Of a stretch of 64,000 nucleotides of DNA, positions 1 to 11,487 are shown piece after piece (positions within the stretch are counted from its first letter, which is position 1; each line of letters starts with the position of its first letter). Location: contig CM038050.1 of the NCBI GenBank assembly GCA_021397845.1, positions 110,783,891 through 110,847,890 of the forward strand, written 5' to 3'. Below the pieces are notes generated by a model, which made no database searches, had not been told where the DNA came from, and saw only the letters and a list, made by a program, of their open reading frames with translations. This stretch comes from Areca catechu (lineage: Eukaryota > Streptophyta > Magnoliopsida > Arecales > Arecaceae). The translations under genes were made by a program, and so were the position numbers.

Positions 1-1494
1 AGGATTTTCTGGTTTTGTAATAAGGGTTGACTTGGTCCTCAATTTTAGTTGAGTCTGTATTTCCCTGCAATTTAATTTTGTGTGAGTCTGTTGACTCTTT
101 CAAGTCCTAGTAGTGGCTAGGTCTTCTCCAGGGTGTCACATTTTCTCCAAGCCCAGCAAGTGGGCGTCACACTCGCAGCCACACTCCCAGCACACGCAGA
201 GTCCAGGAGGTGCCACAAATCCATCCCAGTGTCTTGGTCCCCACACCCAAGGGAGCAGAAATTTCTTGAAGCCAAATCAGGAGGCGCCCCATATGTACCT
301 TAAAAGGCCAAGCTAAAGGAGGAAAGAGGCATTTCTTGGGGAGCACTTCAAGGGTGCACCCAATCCATGCCTAAAAAGCCCAAAGCAAAGTTGGGAAGAG
401 CCATGACTTGGGAGAAAGAAAAGGAGGTGTCCAAAAGAGTTGAGCCATGGAAAGAAAAAAATATTTCTTGAAGAGCAAGGCTAGAGGCGCCACCTACTTA
501 CCATTTGAAGCTTTTAATCAACATTTATGGAACCTCTTGGCCGGCCATATGGGAAGGAATTGATTTTACCCCTAATTTGAAGATCCTTCATATTAGTCCA
601 CATGGGAAGATGTAAAACCCTGACCTCTTGTAAAGTCCTATAAAATAAACCCCTCTTGTAAGTTTTGAAACAACTGATGAATGAATCCAATTTATGTATG
701 AGCAAACTTTGTGTTTCTCTCTTCGCACTTGCATCCAGGTGTTGAGCTCCGTGAGGGAGTAAATCCGGTTCCCTAGGAACCTTGAGGAGGTGTGAGATCT
801 CAACAACCCCAAAACCCTAGGTTAGCCACTTCACTTCCCAACCCTAGCCGCCCATCTCCTCTTCACTCCACCAAACCCTAGCCTACCCCATCTCTCACGC
901 CCCTCTCTCCAAGTAGAGGCCGACCACCAGCATCCAGGTCCAGTTCGGCTGCTTCGAAGACAGAGCAACCCCAGAGGAAGTCAAATCATCATCTAGGAGA
1001 ATCAGGACTTCAGCACATCAACTTTCAAGTTCTTCTATCTGGTAAATCCTTCCTTGAGTATCTGGTTTCATAACTTTTCTTCTTCTTTCCTAGATCTTGA
1101 GTTCAGAAGAAGCCAACTCTGCCAAAGAGCCGGTATTGGAGGATCCATTGCGAAGATATCTGAATCCGGGGATCCACAATCTGCTCAAGAGAGTCCTTCC
1201 ACTAAACTCTATGAAGATCACTGCCTGGTCTGTAACCCTTCTCTTCTCTTTACTTCTGTCCTGTTGAAAGTTCAGAGGAAACCCTAGGTCTGGGAGTTCT
1301 CAACCCCCAGCGATCCTTTACTTCTGACTACTCTGATACCTAGTTTCTTTAATTATGGTTTCAATTATTACATAGTTTCTTTCAATTTAGTTTAACTTCA
1401 TTTGAGTCAAAGCCGACTTCTGAAATATAAAAAAAAAAAAGAATTAGTCTTAATTTTCTTCCGCATCGCATCATCTCTTTCGTTCTCTGCATCA
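1..1494 (+). repeat. A 5' LTR (partial)
   Basis: Aligns by eye with 7146-8655 with many single-base changes and small indels, so the two LTRs have diverged well beyond those of M. It ends in TGCATCA, directly before the spacer TTT and the PBS. It contains a TATA-like box at 639-646. Confidence 0.93.
639..646 (+). promoter_or_regulatory. TATA-like box of A 5' LTR
   Basis: TATAAAAT, followed by a conserved CCCCTCTTGTAAG stretch. The same position is kept in the 3' LTR (7792-7799) and as TATAAAT in both D LTRs and both M LTRs. Likely core promoter at the U3/R border; transcription start not determined. Confidence 0.55.
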
Positions 1495-1497
1495 TTT

Positions 1498-1509
1498 TGG
1501 TATCAGAGC
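1498..1509 (+). other. A primer-binding site
   Basis: TGGTATCAGAGC, complementary to the 3' end of plant initiator-Met tRNA, three bases after the LTR end. Primes minus-strand DNA synthesis. Confidence 0.93.
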
Positions 1510-2394
1510 CCTGTCTAGGGTTTCTGACTTGCTTGCATGTTTTGAGTGTCTCTCTTTTTTACTTTGTCTACTTGAAGAAGACTACCTAGGACGTCCGGTC
1601 CTAGGAACGAAGTGAGGTGCAAACCTCCTCTTCCCCCATTCCACGTGGTGTTCCTAGGGTGTGTAGGGGATCCGCTGGGTTACAACTTCGTAGCAGGAAT
1701 TGTAAATGGGGGAAGCATTATGTTTCAGTCTGTAACTATCCTATTGTAGGAATTTTTTCTCATTGTAAGTAACTCCAAATTGTATGATTTTTTTTTTCTA
1801 GAACCATTATAATTGAAAATATTTTACATAATTTTACTTTATTTATTGGTTTCCATGAAATTTCTGAGAGTTAATTACAGCAACTCTGTTTCTGTGTTTC
1901 TGCATTTCAATTTTTTTGAGTGATCATCTCCTAATTCATCTTAAGGGCAATTGAGCATCTAAGATAGCGAAGGAGTTGATAACCTCTCCTTATCCCAAAA
2001 TGACCATCCATTCATTCAATCCTAAGCCTAATTTTTAAAACTTTTTAGACTTAATTTGCCCTATTGGGCTAGGGACACCAACAAGTCGTGTCTAGGCTTG
2101 GTGAGTCAGTTTGTCTAGTTACTCTGTGTGTGCTTTGTACTCAGTGTCTAGAATGGTGTTCAGGGATTCTATCCCGAAGGGCTTGTGTGCTGGTCCGCCT
2201 ACCTAGCCAATCTCTGATTGGTGTCTAGGATTGGCATTTAGGGACCTAACACTCCCCTTACACCTGCCTGGCTGAGTCCCGAGTTACTACAGGCTAGCTT
2301 GCCACTCTGATTGGGCATCTATTGGGCTCTAGTTCTAGTTAGCCTGGTTAGTCATTTCAGTCGAGTCTCATTTGGTGTGTTTGCTTGCATCATC
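1510..2394 (+). other. A 5' leader, non-coding
   Basis: About 885 bp between PBS and gag start. No open frame of note. It is collinear with the leaders of D (27683-28568) and, on the minus strand, M (61457-62348), including a conserved block around 2060-2330, so it probably holds packaging or dimerisation signals; that role is inferred. Confidence 0.75.
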
Positions 2395-5300
2395 ATGTCT
2401 ACCCGGAATGGAGTACCCTACCAACCTGTCAAGCCCAACCTGATTTAGAGGCCATGGTTAGAGCTCTTACTGAAAGTATGAACAAATTGAGTCAGGATAT
2501 GAATGAGAATTTTACCTAGCTTAGGGATCGAATCCAAGTACTTGAGGAACCTAGGCATCAGAATTGGACTCCTGACCCAGATTTTAATGTGCCTCAACCT
2601 CACCCACACCAGGAGCTTAGAAGACCTTTATACAGAGATCCTGAACCTAATCATAGGAGGCCTGACCTAGAGCCTGAAGATAGAGATGATAGGTTCATTC
2701 AGAACATCAAATTAGATGCACCCACTTTTGATGGTAGATTAAACCCTAAGGTATATTCTGATTGGGAGGGTGAGATGGACCAGTACTTTGAGTGGTATGC
2801 CATGTCTGAGGAAAGGAAGTTCGAGTTTGCCAAGATGAAGTTAGTACGTCAGCTAGGTTATACTGGGGGAACATTGAGCTAACCACTAGAAGACGAAATG
2901 TTGAGCCCATAACCACTTGGCAGGTATGAAAGAGAAGCTTAGAGATAAGTACCTACCCATTTCATACCAGCAGAATCTGTTAGACCAATGGTAGACTTTG
3001 AAACAAGGGAACCGATCTGTATCAGACTACATAACCACCTTTGATGAATACCTGATGAGATGTGATGTGAGTGAAGCCCATGAGGTCACTTTGTCTAGGT
3101 TTAGGGCTGGACTTAGGGAAGACATAAAGAGGGAGTTGTTTCTGAGAGAGGTTACGGACCTAGACCAAGCCTATCAGATTGCACTGAACACTAAGAAGTT
3201 TCAGAGAGGACCTATGCCTTCTAGGGTTAGTGCCCCAATCCCAAGAAATGGACCTAGCCAAGTTACCCCTAGCAAACCTAGTTAGGGTATTCTTACCCTT
3301 AGGCCCATGGACAAAGGTAAGGCACCTGACACCTAGAGAACCCCTAGTATCACTTGTTTTAAGTGCCAGAAACCCAGTCATATCTCCAGCCAGTGCACAG
3401 CCATAGCTTGTTTTAAGTGCCATAGGATAGGTCATGTTTCTAGCCAGTGCCCTCGTCGATCCCTCTACAGAGAAGAAGGAGAGGAAGAAAATTCCAGGCC
3501 CAATGAAGAATTTGAAGAAGAAGTTTATGAGGCCGGAATGAATTTGGTTGATGAGTATGAAGGAGAGGAGGAACCCACAGAGTCTGACCAGTTAGGGTTG
3601 TGAGATGCATCCTATCCCAGAGTAGAGTTCAGGAGGATTGGCGTAGGACTAACATCCTACAGACTTTCCCTAAGCTAGGGGATAAGGTATGTAAAATCAT
3701 CATAGATAGTGGGAGCTGTGTGAATGCCATTTCTGCTAGCTCTATTAAATGTTAGGCTTAACCCCAGTCCCCCACCCCAACCCCTATAAGGTTTCTTGGG
3801 CAGACTCTACCTCTATACCCATCCAGTCTAGATGTCAGGTCCAAATCCAAATGCAATCCTATCAAGAGAAGATTTGGTGTGATGTCTTGCCCATGGGGTG
3901 AGCAGTATAATTCTTGGAAGACCTTGGTTATATGATCATGATGCCACCCTCTTAGAAAAATCCAATACCCGTGTCTTTAGTTTTAATGGGAAAAAATCAC
4001 AATTCATTCAGTCCCTCCTAAGGACAAGGTAGCTAAAGGACCCAATAAGGTCAGAGAGATGAAGACTAGAGTGAACCTAATTAGTGCTAAGGATCTAGAA
4101 CAAGAAATTCATAGTGGTTCATCCATTTGGATGTTGACTGCTAAGGAACTTAGGACTCCTACACCCTCAAAGCCTCCTCAAGAAGTTAGACCTTTGTTAG
4201 AAGAATTTGAGGATGTTTTTCCCGAGGATCTGCCAGACCACCTTCCACCTCTTAGGGATATCCAGCATTCCATAGATTTAATCCCAGGAGCTACTTTACC
4301 CAACTTGCCCCATTATAGGATGAATCCATCTGAGCATAAGGAACTGCAAAGCAGGTTGGAGAATTGTTAAGGAAGGGGTTCATTAAGAGAGTCTTAGCCC
4401 TTGTGCAGTCCCTGCACTACTGACCCCAAAGAAGGATGGCACATGGAGGATGTGTGTTGATAGTCGTGCCATCAATAAATCACAATCAAGTATAGGTTCC
4501 CCATCCCTAGACTAGATGACATGCTATATATGATGGCCGGTGCAATGATATTTTCCAAAATTGATCTCAAGAGCGGCTATCATCAGGTTAGGATTAGACC
4601 TGGGGATGAGTGGAAAATCGCTTTCAAAACTAAGGATGGTCTCTACGAATGGGTTGTTATGCCTTTTGGGTTGTCCAATGCCCCTAGTACTTTCATGAGG
4701 ATTATGACCCAGGTGCTTAGAGCTTTCATAGGGAAGTTTGTAGTGGTCTATTTTGATGACATCCTGATTTATAGTAAGACCCCTGCAGACCACCTAGGCC
4801 ACCTTAGACAAGTCTGCCAAGTTTTAAGGAATGATAGTCTCTACGGTAATCTCAAAAAGTGTGAATTCATGACCAGTAGAGTTATTTTTCTTGGTTTTGT
4901 AGTAACCCTGACGGTGTGGCTGCCGATCCAGAGAAGATTAGGTCCATAGTAGAATGGCCAGAGCCGACCAGTGTGCATGAAGTCAGAAGTTTCCATGGCT
5001 TGGCTACCTTCTATAGGCAATTCATCAAGGGGTTTAGTACTGTAGTTGCTCCTATCACAGACTATATTAGGAAGGGAGAATTTCAGTGGACTAAAGCAGC
5101 CCATAAAGCCTTCCTAGATCTTAAGGATAGAATGACCAAGCACCCATTTTGAGGTTACCCGATTTTTCTAAAGTATTTGAGGTTGCCTGTGATGCTTCAG
5201 GAGTAGGTATAGGTGGAGTCCTAAGCCAAGAGAACCATCCCGTAGCATTCTTTAGTGAAAACTTAATGATGCTAAGCTTAGGTATTCTACCTATGATAAG

Positions 5301-7129
5301 GAATTTATGCGGTAGTGCAAGCTTTGCGTTACTGGAGACATTATTTGCTACCGCAGGAATTTGTGCTGTTTTCGGACCATGAGGTTCTTAGATTCTTGAA
5401 TTCCCAAAAGAAGCTTAACCCTAGGCATGCTAAGTGGGTAGAGTATATCCAGTCCTATACATTTCTTTTGAAACATAAGGCTGGGACTGAAAATAAGGTA
5501 GCTGATGCCCTTAGTTGTCGATCTTTGTTATTGAATTCTGTTAGGGCTGAAGTCGTAGGGTTTGAGCAGATCAAAGAGGAATATGAGTCTTGTCCAGATT
5601 TTAAGACTGTGTACCAGGATCTATTTCAAGGACCATCTAGTGATCATAAGGATTATACCCTTTTAGATGGTTTTTTGTTCTTTAAAAATAGGCTTTGCAT
5701 CCCTAGAACTTCTCTTAGGGAATTCTTGATTTGGGAAATTCATGCTGGAGGTCTAGCTGGCCATTTCGGAAAAGACAAGATCACCCTGGCTATTGAAGAC
5801 CACTTTTTCTGGCCTAGCTTAAAAGAGATGTAGCACACATTGTGGCTAGGTGTCGGACCTGCGCTGTTGCCAAACAGCGAAAACAGAACACGGGCCTTTA
5901 TACCCCACTCCCTGTCCCAGATCGTCCTTGGCAAGATGTGAGCATGGACTTTGTGTTAGGTTTGCCTAAGACCCAGAGGAGGCATGACTCTATCTATGTT
6001 GTAGTCGATCGATTTTCCAAGATGGCCCATTTCTTGCCTTGTTCCCAAACATTTGATGCGTCTAAGGTAGCCCCTGTTCTTTAATGAGATAGTTTGACTC
6101 CATGGCCTACCTAAGATAATTGTTTCAGATAGGGATGTCCGGTTCACTAGCTATTTCTGGAAACCCTTGGCATAAGTTAGAGACAAAACTTAAGTTTCAA
6201 CTACCTATCATCCCAAACTGATGGCCAAACCGAAGTAGTGAACCGTAGTTAAGGCAATCTGTTAAGGTGTCTTGTTGGTGAAAACATTAGGAACTGGGAT
6301 TTGTACTTACCTAGGCTGAATTTGCATACAATGACTCGGTCAATAGGTCTACAGGTAAGAGTCCATTTGAAATTGTGCATGGTTACAAGCCTCACACACC
6401 TCTTGACCTAACTCCTTTGCCAGTCCACACACGAGTCTCCGAGTCTGTTAAGTTTTTGCACAGCATATAAAAGACATGCATAAAGAAATTCATGCCAAAA
6501 TAAATTTGAGTAATGAAACTTATAAGAAGTTGGCTGATTCTCAAAGACGAGTCAAAACTTTTGTTGAGGGAGACTATGTAATGATTAGGTTAAGGCCTGA
6601 ACGGTTTCCTCTTGGAACTGTTAGAAAGTTACATGCTAGAGGAGCTGGACCATTTAGAGTGGTGAAGAGAGTAGGGTCCAATGCCTATGTGCTCGAGTTG
6701 CCTTCAGAACTAGGCATTAGCTCCACTTTCAACATTACAGACCTAGTAGAGTATAGAGAGCCAGCTGTGATTCCCAGTGAGCCTTTTGAGCCTAATCCTG
6801 TTATTGAGAGTGATCCCAACCCTGTGTGTCCACCAACAAACTGGCCTGTGAGGAAAGAGTAGATTGAAAAGATCCTGGATGATCAAGTTATCTCTACTCG
6901 TAATCGAAGATACCAAAGATACCTGGTCCGCTGGCAAGGAAGGCCAGATTCTGATGACTCTTGGATCTCCCAAGAAGAATTACAAGAATTGGACCCAGAC
7001 CTCTTGGAGAGATACCAGAGCCAACTTGATCCATACTCGACAGGGTCGAGTTCCTCCCATCCCGGGAGAATTAGTGCGGGCACCAGACTCAGAAGAAGAC
7101 GTCAAGGCTCCATCTGGATCTCTGATTGA
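2395..7129 (+). pseudogene. gag-pol: A gag-pol polyprotein, broken
   Basis: Homologous along its length to the polyprotein of M. The start MSTRNGVPYQP at 2395 is followed after about 11 codons by a one-base deletion. Recognisable in order: capsid (about 2690-3190), two CCHC zinc knuckles near 3356-3452 (the first has G to S), protease with DSG near 3709, RT with YFDD near 4750, RNase H with a DASG motif near 5191, integrase with the HHCC zinc region near 5740-5870, and a chromodomain near 6865-7010. Numerous frameshifts and stops split it (for example the TAG in the chromodomain N-terminus near 6860). The final codons, ending in SIWISD and a TGA at 7127-7129, lie inside the 3' LTR. Not functional as read. 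Confidence 0.93.
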
Positions 7130-8655
7130 CCTTGCCCGAAGAATTAGGGTTTTCTGATTTTGTAATAAGGGTTGACTTGGTCAACTCAATTTAGTTGAGT
7201 CTGTATTTCCCTATAATTTAAATTTTGTTGAGTAATGTTGACTCAGTTCAAGTCCTAGTAGTAGTCTAGGTCTTCTCCAGGGTGTCACATTTTCTCCCAA
7301 GCCCAAGCAAGTGGGCGCCACACTCCCAGCCACACTCCCAGCCACACGCCAGAGTCCAGGAGGTGCCACAAATCCATCCAAGTGTCTTGGTCCCCACACC
7401 CAAGGGAGCAAGAAATTTCTTGAAGCCAAAATCAAGGAGGCACTCCATATGTACCTTAAAAGGCCAAGCTAAAGGAGGAAAGAGACATTACTTGGGGAGC
7501 AGTTCAAGGGGGCGCCCAATCCATGCCTAAACGCCCAAAGCAAAGTTGGGAAGAGCCATGACTTGGGGAGAAAGAAAAGGAGGTGTCCAAAAGAGTTGAG
7601 GCATGGAAGGAAAAAATATTTCTTGAAGAGCAAGGCTAGGAGGCGCCACCTACTTACCATTTGAAGCTTTCAATCAACATTTATGGAACCTCTTGGCCGG
7701 CCATATGGGAAGGAATTGATTCTACAATCCTGAAGATCCATCCTATTAGTCCCACATGGGAAGATGTAAACCCTGACCTCTTGTAAAGTCCTATAAAATA
7801 AACCCCTCTTGTATGTTTTGAAAACAACCGATGAATGAATCCAATTTATGTGTGAGCAAACTTTGTGTTTCTCTCTTCCGCACTTGCATCCAGGTGTTGA
7901 GCTCCGAGAGGGAGTAATTCGGGTTCCCCAAGAACCTTGAAAAGGTGTGAGATCTCCAACCCCAAAACCCTAGGTTAGCCACTTCACTTCCAAACCCTAG
8001 CCGCCCATCATCCTCTTCACTCCACCAAACCCTAGCCTACCCCATCTCTCACGGCCCCTCTCTCCAAGTAGAGGCCGACCACCAGCATCCAGGTCCAGTT
8101 CAGCTGCTTCGAAGACAGAGCAAACCCCAGAGGAAGTCAGATCAGCATCCAGGAGAATCAGGACTTCAGCAACATCAACTTTCAAGTTCTTCTATCTGGT
8201 AAATCCTTCCTTGAGTATCTGTTTCATAACTTGTTCTTCTTCTTTCCCAGATCTTGAGTTCAGAAGAAGCCAACTCTGCCAATGGGCCAGTATTGGAGGA
8301 TCCACTGCGAAAATATCTGAATCTGGGGATCCAACAATCTGCTCAAGAGAGTCCTTCCACTAAACTCTGTGAAGATCAGTGCCTGGTCTGTAACCCTTCT
8401 CTTCTCTTTACTTCTGTCCTGTTGAAAGTTCAGAGCGAAACCTAGGTCTGGGAGTTTCTCAACCCCCAGCGATCCTTTACTTCTGAACTACTCTGATAAC
8501 CTAATTTCTTTAAATTGTGCTTTCAATTATTACATAGTTTCTTTCAATTTAGTTTAACTTTCCTTTGAGTCAAAGCCGACTTCTGAAAAAATATATAAAA
8601 AAAAGAATTAGTCTTATTTACTTTCGCATCGCATCATCTCTTTCGTTCTGCATCA
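7072..8655 (+). repeat. A 3' LTR
   Basis: 1584 bp. Starts TAGTGCGGGCACCA; comparison with D and M shows the original start was TGGTGCGGGCACCA, so the terminal TG has mutated to TA. Ends TGCATCA. The first ~58 bp also encode the polyprotein tail. TATA-like box at 7792-7799. Confidence 0.92.
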
Positions 8656-9540
8656 GGTAACTCACCACTGAAGGGTATTTTGGTAATTCCACAAATTCCA
8701 CATCTTCCGGGTAGACATGATACGTTGCTAGACGTCAATCTTGTCTTGTAGGTATATGATTGAATTATGGTAATTCAAATCAGTTAATTAGAATTAGATT
8801 CTAATTGACCGAGTCGAGCTAGTTTGAGTTGACCTAAATCGGCTTTGTTGAGATCTAACCGAATTAAGTCAAATAGCACTAGGACCTACTGCTGGCTAGG
8901 TGTGGAACCCAATGGGTCACACACAAAAGAGAATTGATGAAGGATTTAATTTGGAATAAAATCATGTTTGCGGGATAAACATACTAGCATGTGTTGCAGA
9001 CCCAATTTCTATTCGAATCAGATTCGAATTTGGTTCCGAATTGGGCTTAATTGGGTTCTAATTGAACCAGATTAAGGTCTAATTTAAATTTTAGGACATT
9101 GGGCTAACCCATGGCTGAACCCAAGTGAATCAAGTGCACTGAGACTCTCTCTCCAAGTCGCCCACACCCTTCCTCACCCGCGCGCACCAAGAAGAAGAGT
9201 CCACGCGCATGTGGACTCCTCTTCACGTGCGTGGGAAGGAAATTCCATCGAAGAAAAATCAAGAAAAGGGTGCAATTTGGATCCTTGTCTGACATCCTTG
9301 GATCTGGATCTGATGGCCAGAAAAATTAAGGAAAAAGATCCATCATTTTTCGGTCGCAAGTCCGTCTTCAAAAGTCGTGATTCTTCCTGAAGTTTTTCCG
9401 AGAGTCCTCCTCGTCGGAAAAACGAAAATTAAATCAGAGAATCATGATTTTTGGTTGAGGGGACGCGTGAGGAATGAGGGATCGTGATTCCTGGGGTTTC
9501 AGAGGGTTGCGATGTTTTGAGAAAATGCCCCTCTGAAATC

Positions 9541-9548
9541 TATAAAAG
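9541..9548 (+). promoter_or_regulatory. TATA box of B 5' LTR
   Basis: TATAAAAG, kept at 17088-17095 in the 3' LTR. Good core-promoter candidate; the R/U5 region with the AAGAATTC-rich stretch follows. Confidence 0.6.
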
Positions 9549-9789
9549 AGTTTGGGTTCTCGGGGGTTTCTTTTAGATAATCAAATACAGAGATCATATT
9601 CCTCTCCTCCTCTCCAGAATACTCCTTCCCTTTATGCTTGTTGGGTATTGTTTCCCTTACAGAGATAATCTCTATCGAAACTCTGACCCTAAACAAGAAT
9701 AAGAGGAAGGTCTTGAACTGTAAAGGAAAGGGAAAAGGAAGGGTATGTTCTTCTTCTTTTCTTTCTTGAATTAAGACTTTACTTGTCTT

Positions 9790-9970
9790 AATTTCTTCTT
9801 CCAATTCAATTCAAGAAAAAGAATTCAAGAAAGGGAATTCAAGAAAAGAATTCAAGAAGAGGAAAGAAGGAAGAAAAGAAATTTTCAAGAAAGAAAATTT
9901 CAGCCTAAAAGTCCAAGAATTGAATTCTTGAAAAAGAATTCAAGAAGAGGAGCCAAGAACAAGAAATTGT
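9790..9970. repeat. A/G-rich direct-repeat stretch in B LTR
   Basis: Repeated AATTCAAGAA-type words (also 18645-18800 in the other LTR). Simple-sequence expansion in the U5 region; no coding content. Confidence 0.7.
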
Positions 9971-10210
9971 AGTCTTCATCTTTTTCTGTGTGGATCACCA
10001 TTGGAGGGTGAACATTTGGGCACCTGGTGGAGATTTAAGGTTTGGATTTTAGCAATACAGGTTTGTACTTTAATATGAGTTTAAATCTTATATATACATG
10101 TTATATGTTTTAATTCTTTTAAGGGGATCTTGGGTTAAGTGTTTGGTGAAGATTTCATAAAGATAAATATTTTGAAATCTATGTTTCTGCCTTGCCACCG
10201 AACCCTACAG

Positions 10211-10222
10211 TGGTATCAGAGC
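10211..10222 (+). other. B primer-binding site
   Basis: TGGTATCAGAGC one base after the LTR end; initiator-Met tRNA type. Confidence 0.93.
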
Positions 10223-10292
10223 CTCCTTTTTAAGATTAAATATATATGCTGATTTTTAGATGCATATGTATATAAGTAACATATGATATTGT

Positions 10293-10648
10293 ATATGTTT
10301 GATGTAATGTCACCAATTAGGGTTTTCACTCAAACCCTAATTGTTGTAGAGATATGTTTAGACATCTAGTCATCATACTGAAATAAGGTTGCCCTGTCAT
10401 AATGGTGGATCCATTATGTGGTAATGGTTGTCCTAGTATGATGACACACTAATCACATATTTGTGTTAATTATGCATATATGTTTGATGTATGTCACTAA
10501 TTAAGGTTTTCACTTAAACCTTAATTTGTATAGAGATATGTTTATCCTTCTAGTCATCATACTGAAATAAGGTTGCCCTGGCATAATGGTGGATCTATTA
10601 TGTGGTAAATGGTTGTCCTAGTATGATGGCACACTATGGCACATATTT
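10293..10648. repeat. Tandem duplication (~185 bp) in B leader
   Basis: 10293-10461 and 10477-10648 are two diverged copies, sharing for example the words CATCATACTGAAATAAGG, GGTTGCCCTG and CCTAGTATGATG. Non-coding. Confidence 0.85.
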
Positions 10649-11001
10649 GCTAGTTATATAAAGAATGTGCTTTGTTTTAATAAAGCCCTCTTTAAAAACA
10701 TATTAAGTTGTAGTGTCATATACCAAAAGCAAAAATAATCAATATGATTAGTTTATCATTCGGTGTCTAGGAAAAGTGGTTCATGATCGGTAAAGAGGAC
10801 GTGGTTTTTAATTGGTTCCGTTGACTGACCTGGCCAATTCTTATTGGTGTCTAAGGAAAGCAACGAGGGGACTCCCACCACTCTCCCACTTACCTGGCCG
10901 ATAAGATTAACTTAATTATTGATTGATATGCTTAGTGTAATATTCACTACATGTGGCCTTCCTTCATGCCAAGTCATTATTATGTTATGATCTATATTAG
11001 G

Positions 11002-11299
11002 TTTGTTGTGTACACACAAGGCCTTTTATGGTGACTAACTTAATTTGGCTTGGTACATTTGATGTTTATGGCATGATTTAATATAATACTTTGTTGTGTA
11101 CACACAAGGGTATTATAATTAATATCATAACTATATAGCAATGAAGGGTCTAACTTAACTAAAATATTATAGTTTGTTGTGTACACACAAGGCTATTAAT
11201 ATTTTAGAGGCCAAGATAAGTTGAGAATTGTATGAGTTACAATTGGAAAGAGTTTTCCTACCTTTGAACTTATATAAGATTTGTTGTGTACACACAAGG
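11002..11299. repeat. Four identical 20-bp repeats in B leader
   Basis: TTTGTTGTGTACACACAAGG occurs at 11002-11021, 11090-11109, 11173-11192 and 11280-11299, spaced about 83-107 bp apart. Each holds the 8-bp palindrome GTGTACAC. Sequence between copies is unrelated and AT-rich. Possible protein-binding or RNA structural sites in the leader; function unknown. Confidence 0.9.
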
Positions 11300-11487
11300 T
11301 CTTTTGTAAGGAATTAGGATCTTAACCCCACTAAGAGAACCAATTAGGGTTTTCTCGATCATCATATGGAGGGTTATGATGCTTGATAAAATAGTGGGAG
11401 ACATAATTAAGTTAAAGTCCTAATTTAATTATGTTTTGTCAACTTTGGTTGTTTGCTTATGTAATGTTCTTTGTTAATGTAGATTAA

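Larger units (their letters stand above)
1..8655 (+). mobile_element. Element A: Ty3/gypsy chromovirus, decayed, left end cut by window
   Basis: LTR - PBS - gag-pol - LTR order is complete apart from about 75 bp of the 5' LTR (window base 1 corresponds to about base 7146 of the 3' LTR). RT, integrase and chromodomain place it in the chromoviruses; the ORF running into the 3' LTR recalls the CRM clade, but the clade is not proven. Its right edge (8655) is followed by the interior of a copia LTR that is uninterrupted at 16202, so A inserted into element B. The expected duplication is GGTAA (8656-8660); the left copy lies outside the window. Close relative of M (same family) and of D. Confidence 0.93.
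8656..10209 (+). repeat. B 5' LTR, right portion
   Basis: Matches 16202-17111 plus 18408-19049 of the 3' LTR almost base for base by eye. Ends ACCCTACA, one base before the PBS. Confidence 0.94.
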
